Of a stretch of 64,000 nucleotides of DNA, positions 52,778 to 62,114 are shown in pieces. The DNA comes from Saccharothrix deserti. Lineage in GTDB: Bacteria > Actinomycetota > Actinomycetes > Mycobacteriales > Pseudonocardiaceae. The position numbers and the translations under genes were made by a program. The stretch spans positions 1-64,000 of the forward strand of contig NZ_VKAB01000048.1 of NCBI RefSeq assembly GCF_009769385.1. The letters run 5' to 3'. A model generated the notes under the pieces. That model was not told where the DNA came from. It saw only the letters and a program-made list of their open reading frames with translations, and did no database searches. The first letter of the stretch is position 1. Each line of letters starts with the position of its first letter.

Positions 52778-55222
52778 CTAGCGCTTGTTGACCTTCAGGA
52801 CAACCGTCGTCGTTGACGGGCCGTGGTTGGCGTCGCCGTCGTAGACCACGGTCAGCTGCCACTTGCCGACGCCGAGGGTGGCGGTGTCGATGGCGACGGT
52901 GGCGCGTCCGTCCACCAGGGTCGCGCGGCCCACTTCGAGGTCACCGCCGGAGATGATCCGGACGGTGCCCGTCGGGGTGAACGGGCCACCCTTCACCTCG
53001 ACCAGGGCGGAGGCGTAGCCGCCCAGCTTGACCGCGTCCCGGTTGAGGGTGGCGGTCGTCGTGCTCGGGTCGAGGGTCTCGCGCGGCACGGAGATCGTGT
53101 TGATCTCCTCGACGTGGCCCGCGTGGTCGACGGCCCGGTACCGCACCGTCGTGGCGACATCGCCGAAGGGCAGCGGCGAGGTGTACGTCGTCCAGGCCGA
53201 GTCGCCCACCTGGTACTCGACCCGCGCGACGCCGGAGGTGTCGTCCGCGGCCGCGATGGACACGGACCGGGCCGTGTCGTTCCACGAAGCCCGGCTGACC
53301 GGCGCCTGCGTGTCGACGTTGACCTCGCGGGTCACCGGGCTCGACACGTTCCCGGTGATGTCCGTCGCCCGGGCCTGCACGGTGTGCCTGCCGTCGGTCA
53401 GCGTCACCACGTCAGTGGTCCGCCAGCCGCCGTCCACGGCGATCTCGATGGACTGCACGCCGGTCTCGTCGGTGGCCGTGGCCTTCGCCTCGACCGGAAC
53501 CGTGAACCAGTCGCCGGTCGGCGAAGCAGGCGTCGTGCTCAACGACACCGTCGGGTCCAGGCTGTCGGTCACGATCACCGTCACCGTCGCGCGGACGGCC
53601 TGGCCCACGAACGTGCCTTCGACCTGGAACGAACCCCACGACTCGTACTGCGACGGGTCCACGTCGGCCCAGTCGACCGCGGTCGCACGGGTCGAGCCGT
53701 CCGCGTAGGTGACGTCCACAGTGGACGGCAGCGACGGAGCCACACCCTCACGGGTCCGCACCGACACCGACGCGACCGACTTGGCCAGCAGGTTCGGCTG
53801 CATCGCCGCGCGGAGCGCGTCCAGCTCGGCCTGGCTGATCGGGATGACCGTGCCGTGCCGCGGGCTGCGCGGCAGCGCCGAGTCCGGAACCGCCGTCCAG
53901 ACACCCGAGGCGATGTCATCGGTCCGGAACGCCATGTACCCCTGACCGCCGTGGTAGCTCGGCTGGTCGATCAACATGTGCCAGCGCCCGGGCACCACGT
54001 TGTCGCGGAACACCGTCGGGCCCTCGCCGCCGGTGAACGTCCCGCCCCACGGGTTGGGCTGGCCGACGCCGATGCGCTCGCGGACCAGGGACCACGGCGA
54101 GGACGTCGTGGTCGGCAGCGTCCCGGTGACCGGGGCCATCAGGTCGGTCGACTTCTCCTGCCGGACCGTCATGGACGCCTCGTCCTTGATGAACCGGTAG
54201 AAGGTGTCGCCGTCGCGCACCACGGTCGCGTCGATCATGCCGAGACCGGTGCCCCGCTTGACGTCCACCCACGGCTTCGCCTCGCTGAACGTGCGGAAGT
54301 CGCGCGTGGTCGCGTACATCATCCGGTTGTAGGAGGTCCGGAAGTCGCGGGAGGCCACGTCGGTCGTCGGGTAGAGGTTCGACGCCCAGTAGACGACGTA
54401 GTTGCCCGACGCCTCGTCGTAGAACGCCTCGGGTGCCCAGGTGTTGCCCGCGAAGTCCGACGACACCTTGATCATCCGCTGCTCCGACCAGTGCACCAGG
54501 TCGGTGGACTCCCACACCATCAGGTGCTTGCTGCCGGACTCCTGCGCCTCGCTGAAGTTGTTGCCACCGAAGATCTTGAGGTCGGTCGCCAGCAGGTAGA
54601 ACTTGTCGCCCTCGTGCGACCGGATGAGGAACGGGTCGCGCAGGCCCCGCTCGCCCATGGTAGAGGTGAGCACGGGGCTGCCGTTGTTCAACTCGTCCCA
54701 GGACAGCGGGTCGTTCCCCTTCGACGCGGCGAAGTAGATCTTCTCGCCGTCCTCGGTGCTCTCACCGACGAAGTACGGGAAGAAGTACGCCTCGTGGGTC
54801 GCCGGAGCGGGCATCGGGAGCACGGTGACCGGGATCGTGCGGGTCGCCGTGCCGCCGCCCAGCGTGGCGGTGACGGTCAGGTTCACCGTCACCGGCTCGC
54901 TGCCATGCGCGGGCCGGGTGATCTCGCCGGTGCCGGTCACGACGCTCTCGTTGCTCGACTGCCACGCCAGCGTCGCACCGTAGGCGCCGGTCCGGGGAAG
55001 GGTGAGGTTTCCCCGGACGCCGTCGGCGTCGGTCAGCGTGACGGCGTCCACCGCGCCCTGCGCGGTGCCGTCGTCGGCCGACGAGTCGGCGGCCGCGGTG
55101 CCCAGCTTGTACCAGGCCACGACCGGCTCGGTGGCGTGGGCGGGCGCGGCGGTGAGCCCGCCCGCCACGAGTGCGGCACCCAGCAGCGCGAGGGTGGTCC
55201 GCTTCCGCATGGCGATCTTCAT
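52778..55222 (-). CDS. Secreted GH43-like arabinan-degrading enzyme with Ig-like domains
   Basis: An 814-residue secreted protein. The signal peptide is TTLALLGAALVAGGLTAAPA. A beta region (about 35-115) precedes the five-bladed GH43-type catalytic domain (about 120-450) with ERGLRDPFLIRSHEGDKFYL, NTWAPEAFYDEASGNYVVYW holding the catalytic Glu region, and GLGMIDATVVRDGDTFYRFI. Then come a Big_4-like domain (about 470-545), OmpL47-type repeats (about 550-710) and a C-terminal Ig-like domain (TTTATLNRDAVKLGGYASAL). ATG 55222 follows AGAAGG; GTG 55231 overlaps the upstream stop. It is second in an operon with the GH51-like enzyme and shares its Ig-like tail type. The exact GH43 subfamily is uncertain. 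Confidence 0.88.
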   Translation of the reverse strand: MKIAMRKRTTLALLGAALVAGGLTAAPAHATEPVVAWYKLGTAAADSSADDGTAQGAVDAVTLTDADGVRGNLTLPRTGAYGATLAWQSSNESVVTGTGEITRPAHGSEPVTVNLTVTATLGGGTATRTIPVTVLPMPAPATHEAYFFPYFVGESTEDGEKIYFAASKGNDPLSWDELNNGSPVLTSTMGERGLRDPFLIRSHEGDKFYLLATDLKIFGGNNFSEAQESGSKHLMVWESTDLVHWSEQRMIKVSSDFAGNTWAPEAFYDEASGNYVVYWASNLYPTTDVASRDFRTSYNRMMYATTRDFRTFSEAKPWVDVKRGTGLGMIDATVVRDGDTFYRFIKDEASMTVRQEKSTDLMAPVTGTLPTTTSSPWSLVRERIGVGQPNPWGGTFTGGEGPTVFRDNVVPGRWHMLIDQPSYHGGQGYMAFRTDDIASGVWTAVPDSALPRSPRHGTVIPISQAELDALRAAMQPNLLAKSVASVSVRTREGVAPSLPSTVDVTYADGSTRATAVDWADVDPSQYESWGSFQVEGTFVGQAVRATVTVIVTDSLDPTVSLSTTPASPTGDWFTVPVEAKATATDETGVQSIEIAVDGGWRTTDVVTLTDGRHTVQARATDITGNVSSPVTREVNVDTQAPVSRASWNDTARSVSIAAADDTSGVARVEYQVGDSAWTTYTSPLPFGDVATTVRYRAVDHAGHVEEINTISVPRETLDPSTTTATLNRDAVKLGGYASALVEVKGGPFTPTGTVRIISGGDLEVGRATLVDGRATVAIDTATLGVGKWQLTVVYDGDANHGPSTTTVVLKVNKR

Positions 55223-55227
55223 CCCGA

Positions 55228-58200
55228 TCACCTTCTCGTCGGCTTGGTGACCCGCAGGACCAGGCTGGTTTGCGAGGGGCTGTGCCCGCCGTCGCCGAGG
55301 TAGCGCACGACGAGGGTGTGGTCACCGACGCTCAGGCCGCTGGTGTCGAGCGACACCGTGGCGGTTCCGTTGGTCAAGGTCGCTGTTGCCAGGGGCACGG
55401 ACGACTCCAGGATTCGAATCTCGCCGGTCGGCGTCGTGCCGCCGGATGTGCTGCCGACCTTCACGGTCAGCGGGAGGACGGTGCCCTGCTCGACCCTCGG
55501 CTTCGACGGCGACACCGTCGTCGTGGTCGACTTCAGCTGCGCCTGCTTCGCGGGCACCACGACGGTTCCGGGCTCCTCGACGTTGCCCAGCCGGTCGACC
55601 GCGCGGAACTGCACTGCGGTCTCGGCGTCGCCGACCACGACCGGAGCCGTGTACTGCTGCCAGTCGGCAGTGCCGATCCGGGTCTCGATCCGGTCGACCC
55701 CGACTCCGGCGTCCGCGGAACGGACCGCGACGGTGCGCGCCGCGGTGTCCACAGTGGCGTTGGAGACCGGCGCGACGCTGTCGATGCCGAACGTGACGGG
55801 ACGGATCACACCGACGTTGCCCGCCGCGTCCACGGCGCGGACCTCCACGGTGTGCTGGCCGTCGCCGCTGACCTGGACCTTGGCGTCGGCGTTCGACACC
55901 CACGCGCCGCCGTCGACGCGGAACTCGATCCGGTCGAGTCGACGGTTGTCGGTGGCGGTCGCCGACACGGTGACCGGGTCGCCGTACCAGCCGTTGACCG
56001 TCGCGCCCTGCAGCGTCACGTCATCGACGACCGGAGCGACGCCGTCTGTCGTGTGCATCCGCAGGAACGTGATCGACTGCGCGGGGAAGTCGTAGCTGAA
56101 GTCGTTCGACAGCCCGCTGATCTGCCGGGTCGCGGGCACCACCTTGGTCGGGTCGGCCTTGGTGTTGGTGTCGCCGGGCGCGCCGGTCATCTGGGTGACC
56201 TCGCCGTCGGGCAGCACTCCCGCGTCCGAGACCGTGACCCGCGTGCGGACGGTCTCGGCCGAGGTGTTGACCACCTTGGCCACGACGTCGCCGCTCGCCT
56301 TGTCCCGCGTGACGACCTGGAACAGCTTCTCGTCCGCGCCGGACTCGTAGGTCATCTGCAGCTGGTCGTTGAGGTACAGCGAGATGGTGTTGCCCGCGAC
56401 GACGACCTTCACGCGGTAGGTCGCGCCGGTGTCCACGCTGTGGCCCTCGACGGACTTGACCTCGACCGCGCTGCCGCCGGAGGCCTTCTGCAGCACCGAC
56501 CGGGTGTTGTTCCAGCCGCCGAGGTTCCACCAGTAGAAGTCGTTGGTGCCCTTGGCGCCGAACCCGATGAGGAAGCCCTCGGCGCCGGAGATCTTCTTGG
56601 CGTCGAGTTCCAGCGTGTAGTTCGTCCAGTTCTTCGTGTACGCCTCGTCGATGATGCTGCGGGCGTCGGTGGTCGTGGCGGACGACTGGACGTACTCGCC
56701 GTTGGAGACGCCCCAGCTGCCGGCAACCGGGTTCCACTGGTCGCCGTTGGCGAAGTCGTCGGAGAACAGCGTCTCACCGTCGGCGTTGGAGGTGACCCGA
56801 ACGTTGTCGTAGGCGGCGGCGGTGTTCCAGGTGGACAGGAAGATGCCGCCGTCGACGACCGACTGGTTGACCGAGCCGTTGAAGGTGCTCGGCACGACCT
56901 CGTCGCCGACGTTGTTGCCGAACATCTTCTGCACCTCCCAGTTGGGGGTGTTCCAGGACTCGTCGTTGTCGAACCAGATCGCGTCCGGGTTCCACTGCAC
57001 GTGCGACTCGTTGGACAGCAGCGGCGCGTAGGAAGCCAACCGGACCACGTCGGCGTTCCGCTGCAGACCCGTCATGTACGACGCTTCGACCAAGGCGTTG
57101 TAGAACGTGTTGCCGCGCGAGGCGTACTCGCCCAGGAACACCTTGGGACCGTTGCGGTCGTAGCTGTCGTAGCGGTGGTTGTTCAGCAGGAACCAGTCGG
57201 GGTCGTTGTAGTAGTGCTCGTCGACCATGTCGACGTTCTGGCGGCGGTTGTAGTCCCACAGGGTCTCGAACCGCGCGCCCGCGTCGTCCGGGCCGGAGTT
57301 CGAGATGATGGTGATCTCCGGGTACCGGGCCTCGATGGCGTCCCGGAAGGCCGGGAAGTTCGCCTCGAAGGTCGTGGTGTTCTCCTCGTTGCCCAGGCCG
57401 ATCATCTCCAGCCCGAACGGCTCCGGGTGGCCGAGCGCGGCCCGCTTGGCGCCCCACTCGGTGGTGACGTCGCCGTTGGCGAACTCGATGAGGTCGAGGG
57501 TGTCGTCGACCCAGCGGGCGATCATCTCCGGGTCGCGCATCTCGGGGATGGTGCTGCCGCAGCCGTTGGCGCCGACCGACACCACGGGCAGCGGCTCGGC
57601 ACCGAGGTCCTCGGCGAACTTGAAGTACTCGAGGTAGCCGATGCCGTAGGACTGGTTGTAGCCCCAGAAGTTCCAGTTGGTCGGCCGCTCCTCGACCGCG
57701 CCGATGGTTTCCTTCCACTGGTAGGTGCGGCGTCGGTCGGTGTAGCCGCTCTCCTCGTAGGTGCGGAAGGTGCCGACGTTGGTGACACAGCCGCCGGGGA
57801 AGCGCAGGAACGTCGGCTTCATCGCGGCGATCTTCTCGGCCAGGTCCTTGCGCAGCACCGACTTGCCGTTCACCGGGCCGACCCAGCGGTCCTGCGGCAT
57901 GAGCGAGATCATGTCGAGGCCGACCACCGAGGCCGCGCCCGCGGTGACGACCAGCCGGGCCGCGTCGGTCGTGGCGGTGCCGGTCAGCGTCACCGGGTAC
58001 TGCTTCCAGGTGTCCGAACCGTCGACGGCCACGGCGCCGTCGGCGTAGGTGACGGCGCCGTCCGCGCTGACCAGGCGGATGGCCAGGTCCTGGGCGGTCG
58101 TGGTCCGCGCCCACACCGAGGCGTCGTACTTCGCGCCCGCCTTGACCGCGAAGCCGCGGTTGTAGCCGAGGTTGCGCAGACCGTCACCGGGACCGTCGGC

Positions 58201-59577
58201 GACCAGCCGGAATTGGTTGCGGTTCATGGCGTTGAGCCGGGTGTCGTCGTTGACGACAAGCGCTTGCGGGGCCGTGCCGCCGCCGTTGACGACCTCCCAG
58301 CCGGTCATGCCGGTGAAGCTCGCGTTGTCCGAGGAGTTGAACTCGAACGAGCGGTTGCGCACCAGCTCGGCGTAGAGGCCTCCGTCGGCGGCGTAGTTGA
58401 TGTCCTCGTAGAAGATGCCGAACATCGTGTCACTGATCTGCGCGGCGGCCGCGTCACCGTCGATGGCCAGCTCGGCGTTGGACGTGCTGACCTGGGCGAG
58501 CTTGAAGCGGACGGCGGAGGCCTTGTCGCCGAACACCAGCGGGCCCGTGCCGCCCGCGTAGCCGGTGCCCTCGGCGTCACGCAGGAAGAGCTCGCCGCCC
58601 GCGGCGTCGGTCAGCCGCACGGGCGAGGCCGCGCCGCCGGTCTGGCCGAGCGCGAGGCGGCCGTCGGTGACGACGACCGGACGGTCGCCCTCGGCGGTGC
58701 GCAGGTGGACGGTGCCGTCGGCCTGGGCGGCCGCGGTGAACACCAGGGTGGACAGTGGCGGCTCGGGCGAGAGAGCCAGTCCGGCCTCGGTCTCGACCAG
58801 GTGAGCACCCGAGGCGTCCTTGATCGAGAACGTGCCGCCGGGCTGGATGTCCCGGCCCGCGGCCGCGGTGACCCGGAAGTCGTCGAACGCGGCGTCGAGC
58901 GTCGTGCCGTCGAGCGCGCCGAGGGCGTAGACGCCGACCTGGGTCGTCTGGAACCCGGCGGTGACCGTCGAGGCGTCCACCCACGCTCCGGAGACGTCCT
59001 TGTACCGGGTGGTGATGGTGTCGCCGACCCGCTGCAGCTGCAGCGCCTCGCCGGTCGAGCCCGGCCGGTCGACGAACCGCTCGGCGCGGAACGCGGCGGC
59101 GGTCTCGATGTCGTTCTCGATCGCGATCCCGGACGCGGCCAGGGTGCCCACGAAGGTCAGGCCCGAGCGGACGTAGTTGTCCATGTCCTGCCAGGCGATC
59201 AGCCCGGCGCCCTGGTAGGTCTTTGCGACCTTGGCCCGCACGGTCACCTCGGCGGTGAAGTCGCCCGCCGGGATGTCGACCATGAACACGTTCCGCGCCG
59301 TGTTGACCGCCTGGTAGGTGTCACCGGTCTGGCCGGTGACCCGCAGGGATCCGTCGAGGAGGGACCAGGCGCCCAGGTCCTCGTTGACGATCTCCCACTC
59401 CGGCCGGAGTGTCGTCGAGGCGAAATCGTCCGCCCAGGTCTCTCCTTCGACAGCCCCCGCGCTGGGGGCGGTCACCGCGGAGAGCGTGACCCCGATGGTG
59501 ACCGGCAGAGCCGCGGCCACCAGGGCACTGATCCACCGTCGGCCTGGTCTTCCGACCGACCGCTGCGCTGTCGTCAT
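55228..59577 (-). CDS. Secreted GH51-like alpha-L-arabinofuranosidase with multiple accessory domains
   Basis: A 1449-residue secreted enzyme. The signal peptide is WISALVAAALPVTIGVTLSA. A lectin-like module (about 45-240; WADDFASTTLRPEWEIV) is followed by the GH51-type region from about 390 (ISDTMFGIFYEDINYAADGG). Acid/base Glu731 lies in MIGLGNEENTT and nucleophile Glu817 in KVFLGEYASRGN; FLRFPGGCVTN is the conserved sugar-binding strand. A second lectin-like module (about 935-1080), OmpL47-type repeats (about 1180-1350) and an Ig-like domain end the protein. It removes arabinofuranosyl residues from plant polysaccharides. A LacI-type operator lies 62 bases upstream. It overlaps or abuts the GH43 gene. 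Confidence 0.92.
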   Translation of the reverse strand: MTTAQRSVGRPGRRWISALVAAALPVTIGVTLSAVTAPSAGAVEGETWADDFASTTLRPEWEIVNEDLGAWSLLDGSLRVTGQTGDTYQAVNTARNVFMVDIPAGDFTAEVTVRAKVAKTYQGAGLIAWQDMDNYVRSGLTFVGTLAASGIAIENDIETAAAFRAERFVDRPGSTGEALQLQRVGDTITTRYKDVSGAWVDASTVTAGFQTTQVGVYALGALDGTTLDAAFDDFRVTAAAGRDIQPGGTFSIKDASGAHLVETEAGLALSPEPPLSTLVFTAAAQADGTVHLRTAEGDRPVVVTDGRLALGQTGGAASPVRLTDAAGGELFLRDAEGTGYAGGTGPLVFGDKASAVRFKLAQVSTSNAELAIDGDAAAAQISDTMFGIFYEDINYAADGGLYAELVRNRSFEFNSSDNASFTGMTGWEVVNGGGTAPQALVVNDDTRLNAMNRNQFRLVADGPGDGLRNLGYNRGFAVKAGAKYDASVWARTTTAQDLAIRLVSADGAVTYADGAVAVDGSDTWKQYPVTLTGTATTDAARLVVTAGAASVVGLDMISLMPQDRWVGPVNGKSVLRKDLAEKIAAMKPTFLRFPGGCVTNVGTFRTYEESGYTDRRRTYQWKETIGAVEERPTNWNFWGYNQSYGIGYLEYFKFAEDLGAEPLPVVSVGANGCGSTIPEMRDPEMIARWVDDTLDLIEFANGDVTTEWGAKRAALGHPEPFGLEMIGLGNEENTTTFEANFPAFRDAIEARYPEITIISNSGPDDAGARFETLWDYNRRQNVDMVDEHYYNDPDWFLLNNHRYDSYDRNGPKVFLGEYASRGNTFYNALVEASYMTGLQRNADVVRLASYAPLLSNESHVQWNPDAIWFDNDESWNTPNWEVQKMFGNNVGDEVVPSTFNGSVNQSVVDGGIFLSTWNTAAAYDNVRVTSNADGETLFSDDFANGDQWNPVAGSWGVSNGEYVQSSATTTDARSIIDEAYTKNWTNYTLELDAKKISGAEGFLIGFGAKGTNDFYWWNLGGWNNTRSVLQKASGGSAVEVKSVEGHSVDTGATYRVKVVVAGNTISLYLNDQLQMTYESGADEKLFQVVTRDKASGDVVAKVVNTSAETVRTRVTVSDAGVLPDGEVTQMTGAPGDTNTKADPTKVVPATRQISGLSNDFSYDFPAQSITFLRMHTTDGVAPVVDDVTLQGATVNGWYGDPVTVSATATDNRRLDRIEFRVDGGAWVSNADAKVQVSGDGQHTVEVRAVDAAGNVGVIRPVTFGIDSVAPVSNATVDTAARTVAVRSADAGVGVDRIETRIGTADWQQYTAPVVVGDAETAVQFRAVDRLGNVEEPGTVVVPAKQAQLKSTTTTVSPSKPRVEQGTVLPLTVKVGSTSGGTTPTGEIRILESSVPLATATLTNGTATVSLDTSGLSVGDHTLVVRYLGDGGHSPSQTSLVLRVTKPTRR

Positions 59578-59615
59578 GAGGGGTGCTCCACTCTGAGTTC
59601 CACCGCCGTAGGAAA

Positions 59616-59629
59616 TGCCAGCGTTTACA
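59616..59629. promoter_or_regulatory. Degenerate LacI-family half-site upstream of the GH51 gene
   Basis: TGCCAGCGTTTACA keeps the AGCGTT centre and ACA edge of the operator family. It lies between the GH51 start and the good operator. Confidence 0.4.
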
Positions 59630-59638
59630 ACCGGGGAG

Positions 59639-59652
59639 TGTGAGCGTTAACA
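59639..59652. promoter_or_regulatory. LacI-family operator of the GH51-GH43 operon
   Basis: TGTGAGCGTTAACA lies 61 bases upstream of the GH51 start. It differs by one base from the GH62 site at 48083 and by one from the GH2 site at 35066. Confidence 0.8.
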
Positions 59653-59716
59653 GTTGCGACCGTCAAGGGATGGTTTGCAACGGTAGATGTGGCCGCTGGA
59701 CTGCGAGGCAGGCTGT

Positions 59717-59730
59717 GGTGAGCGTTCACA
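59717..59730. promoter_or_regulatory. Second LacI-family operator of the GH51-GH43 operon
   Basis: GGTGAGCGTTCACA differs from a perfect TGTGAGCGTTCACA-type palindrome mainly at its first base. It is 78 bases from the proximal site. The remaining 59731-59950 interval holds no recognised gene. Confidence 0.6.
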
Positions 59731-59950
59731 AGAAGCGGGCAGCGCCCGGAGGTCTCCCTCCCCTGCTCCGAGGTCTTACTTGCCCGCGGATCGGCCAGCG
59801 CGGCGGCGAGGCGGAAGTACTTGTCGGTGCCGAGGTCGGCGACCTGCTGTCCACCCACCACCGGATAGACGCGACTCGGGCGGAGCGAGTGCGCGCCTTG
59901 CTCACTTGTCGCCACGCTTCGGGTGCAGCAGTTCGTAACTGTCTGCTCCT

Positions 59951-60737
59951 ATGGTGTGGAAACAGGTGCACACGGGGCGGGACTTCCCGGGCAGACAGAC
60001 CTACACCAAGGCCAGCGCGGTGGAGGCGATCAGCGAGTTGGTGTGGAACGGTCTCGACGCCGAAGCCGACCAGGTCGACATCGACACCGAGACCACCACA
60101 GCCGGGCCCGGGGAGCCGCGGTACGTCACGCGGGTCGTCGTGACCGACAACGGCCACGGCATGAGCCACGAGCGGGCCGAGTCGGCGTTCCTGTCCCTCG
60201 GCGACTCGTGGAAGCAGTCGCCGAACCGCCGCACCGTCAACAACAAGCGGGCGTTGCACGGCGAGAAGGGCGTCGGACGGTTCTACGTCTACTCCATCGG
60301 AGGACATGCCCGCTGGACCAGCGTGAGCGCGAACTCCGACGGTACGAGCAACAGCAGGGGTCGAGATCGTCGGGGAGCAGCACAGTTGGGAAGGGTTATC
60401 GATCGAGGACCCGGTTCCCACCGAGGAGCCACCGGCGCGCGAGTGGTGATCCACCCCGAACAGGGCCGTTCCAACACAGCGCTGTTGCGCGAGGACTTCC
60501 CCTCCAGCTCACCGCGCGTCTCGCGAGCCACCTGTTGGCCAACTCCGACATCGTGATCCGCGTGAACGGCCTCGCCCTGGACCCCGTGGGCTTGATCGCG
60601 CCGACCTGGCACTCGCCCACGTGCACCACCACGACCTCCTGGAGGAGGCGACCAGGGTCTACGAGGAGCACGTCCGCGAACGCCTCGGCGCGACCACTAC
60701 CACAGTCGTCTGTCCTCAACGGACTGTCAGCGGTTAG
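59951..60737 (+). pseudogene. GHKL-type ATPase (Hsp90/MutL-like) N-terminal part, frameshifted
   Basis: The frame opens MVWKQVHTGRDFPGRQTYTK, then AVEAISELVWNGLDAEADQV (N-box Glu and Asn), VVVTDNGHGMSHERAESAFL (DxGxG), and HGEKGVGRFYVYSIGGHARW (lid glycines). After shifts near 60350, 60495 (run of four C) and 60600 it continues FPLQLTARLASHLLANSDIV and ADLALAHVHHHDLLEEATRV, ending at TAG 60735-60737. Relatives are large ATP-binding proteins, some in defence loci; the remaining C-terminal half is absent. Confidence 0.7.
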
Positions 60738-61044
60738 TCACCAACTTGTGGATTATCCCGTGTGGATCCGACATGGCGGCAAGGTTCCGTTGAGCCCGGG
60801 GATCGATCAGGATGTCGCGAGTGTTCAGTGCGGCTGCGTTCAGTGATGGTGGTGACGCTTCAGGTATCGCATCGCGGCACCCGGGGGTCGGCAGAAGCAG
60901 ACCGGAGGCATCGGAGGACGTCCCGACCGGCAGACCCGCGCTCCCGCTCCTGGACGGGCGGCGGTCTGCCGCCTCGATCGCCGCCCGTCCACTTCTCTCC
61001 CCCCGACACGCCACAGACCGTCCAATATCGACAGAGGTGGAGCC

Positions 61045-61401
61045 ATGACGACTCACGCGTGCCCGCACACCATCACGGTCGGCGGTTACCTGCTCGGGAT
61101 CCTGCTCCCGCAGGAACGTGACGAGTTCCGCGGGCACGCCGAGGCGTGTCCGCACTGCCGTCAGGCGATCGACGAGTTGAAGCCGAGCGCCCGACTCCTC
61201 GATGCGCTCAAGGCCGGGACCCGGCGGGCCGCCGGGTCCCCGGTGTTCGAGTGTGCCTGTGTTCCGCGCCTCCGGCCGGGAAGCAGGACTGCGTCCACAA
61301 AGGCCGCGACGCGGAACGACTTCCCGCTGACCGTCCGCTTGTCGGAACCGACCGGGCGGCTGGCCGTGATTCACCAGGCGATGGTTCCTTCGTCGTCGTA
61401 G
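61045..61401 (+). CDS. Zinc-finger anti-sigma-like protein, probably truncated
   Basis: ATG 61045 gives ACPHTITVGGYLLGILLPQE then RDEFRGHAEACPHCRQAIDE, a zf-HC2/ZAS-type H-x3-C-x2-C anti-sigma zinc motif. The next 20 residues (LKPSARLLDALKAGTRRAAG) fit the linker. After about residue 65 the sequence loses similarity and runs antisense into the end of the SDR gene, so the sensing or membrane part was probably cut off. No sigma factor lies next to it. Confidence 0.55.
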   Translation: MTTHACPHTITVGGYLLGILLPQERDEFRGHAEACPHCRQAIDELKPSARLLDALKAGTRRAAGSPVFECACVPRLRPGSRTASTKAATRNDFPLTVRLSEPTGRLAVIHQAMVPSSS

Positions 61402-62045
61402 AAGCCCCCGGTAGGCCCGTCGTCGTCCAGGGTCGCCAGCGTCACCGCCATGCCGGCGCCCTGGGCGGCGGTGCGGTACCCGGAGTGGTTGTTGAGGTCG
61501 GTGGCGCAGTAACCGGGGCAGGCCGCGTTGACCTTGAGGCCCGGTTCGGTCTTGGCGTACAGGACGGTGACGGCGTTGAGGGCGGTCTTGGACGGCACGT
61601 AGGCCAGCGTCACGGGTGATGTGCTGGTCATCATGCCGGTGAGCGAGCCGGTGATGCTGGACACGTTGACGATCCGGCCGTGATCGGACGCCCGCAACAA
61701 CGGGAGCACGGCTTCGGTGACGGCGATAGCGCCGAAAACGTTGGTTTCGAACACTTCCCGGATGCTGTCGAGGTCGGCTTCGCCGGGGGCGTTGAGCCGG
61801 CCGCCGGTGATGCCCGCGTTGTTGACGAGGACGTCGAGCCGGTCGAGGCTCGCCGCGGCCCGTCGGATCGAGGCCTGGTCGGTCACGTCGAGTTGCACGA
61901 ACCGCGCCCCGGTGTCGGCGGCGGCCTTCTCCCCTCTCTCGGGGTCCCGCGCGCCGAGGTACACGGTCAGCCCGCGGTCGATGAGCTGCTTCACGATCTC
62001 GAGGCCGATCCCTTTGTTGGCCCCGGTCACCAGTGCTGTGGTCAT
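61371..62045 (-). CDS. Short-chain dehydrogenase/reductase
   Basis: A 224-residue classical SDR. TALVTGANKGIGLEIVKQLI carries TGxxxGIG; DVLVNNAGITGGRL holds NNAG; the catalytic Ser is in RIVNVSSITGSLTG and the Tyr-x-x-x-Lys pair is YVPSKTALNA. It ends with VNAACPGYCATDLNNHSGYR, typical of SDRs close to carbonyl reductases. ATG 62045 was chosen (MTTALVTG). It is divergent from the LysR gene with 69 bases between starts, so it is the likely LysR target. The substrate is unknown. Confidence 0.92.
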   Translation of the reverse strand: MTTALVTGANKGIGLEIVKQLIDRGLTVYLGARDPERGEKAAADTGARFVQLDVTDQASIRRAAASLDRLDVLVNNAGITGGRLNAPGEADLDSIREVFETNVFGAIAVTEAVLPLLRASDHGRIVNVSSITGSLTGMMTSTSPVTLAYVPSKTALNAVTVLYAKTEPGLKVNAACPGYCATDLNNHSGYRTAAQGAGMAVTLATLDDDGPTGGFYDDEGTIAW

Positions 62046-62114
62046 GCCACCAGTGTTGTGACTGGTCAGCGCGGGGTCCAAGATCGGTTGGGTGGATATG
62101 GATACTCTGAAGGT

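Noticed and set aside
52823..59643. Long plus-strand open frames opposite the GH43 and GH51 genes
   Set aside because: Same antisense effect of GC bias; the minus-strand products have signal peptides and recognisable domains.
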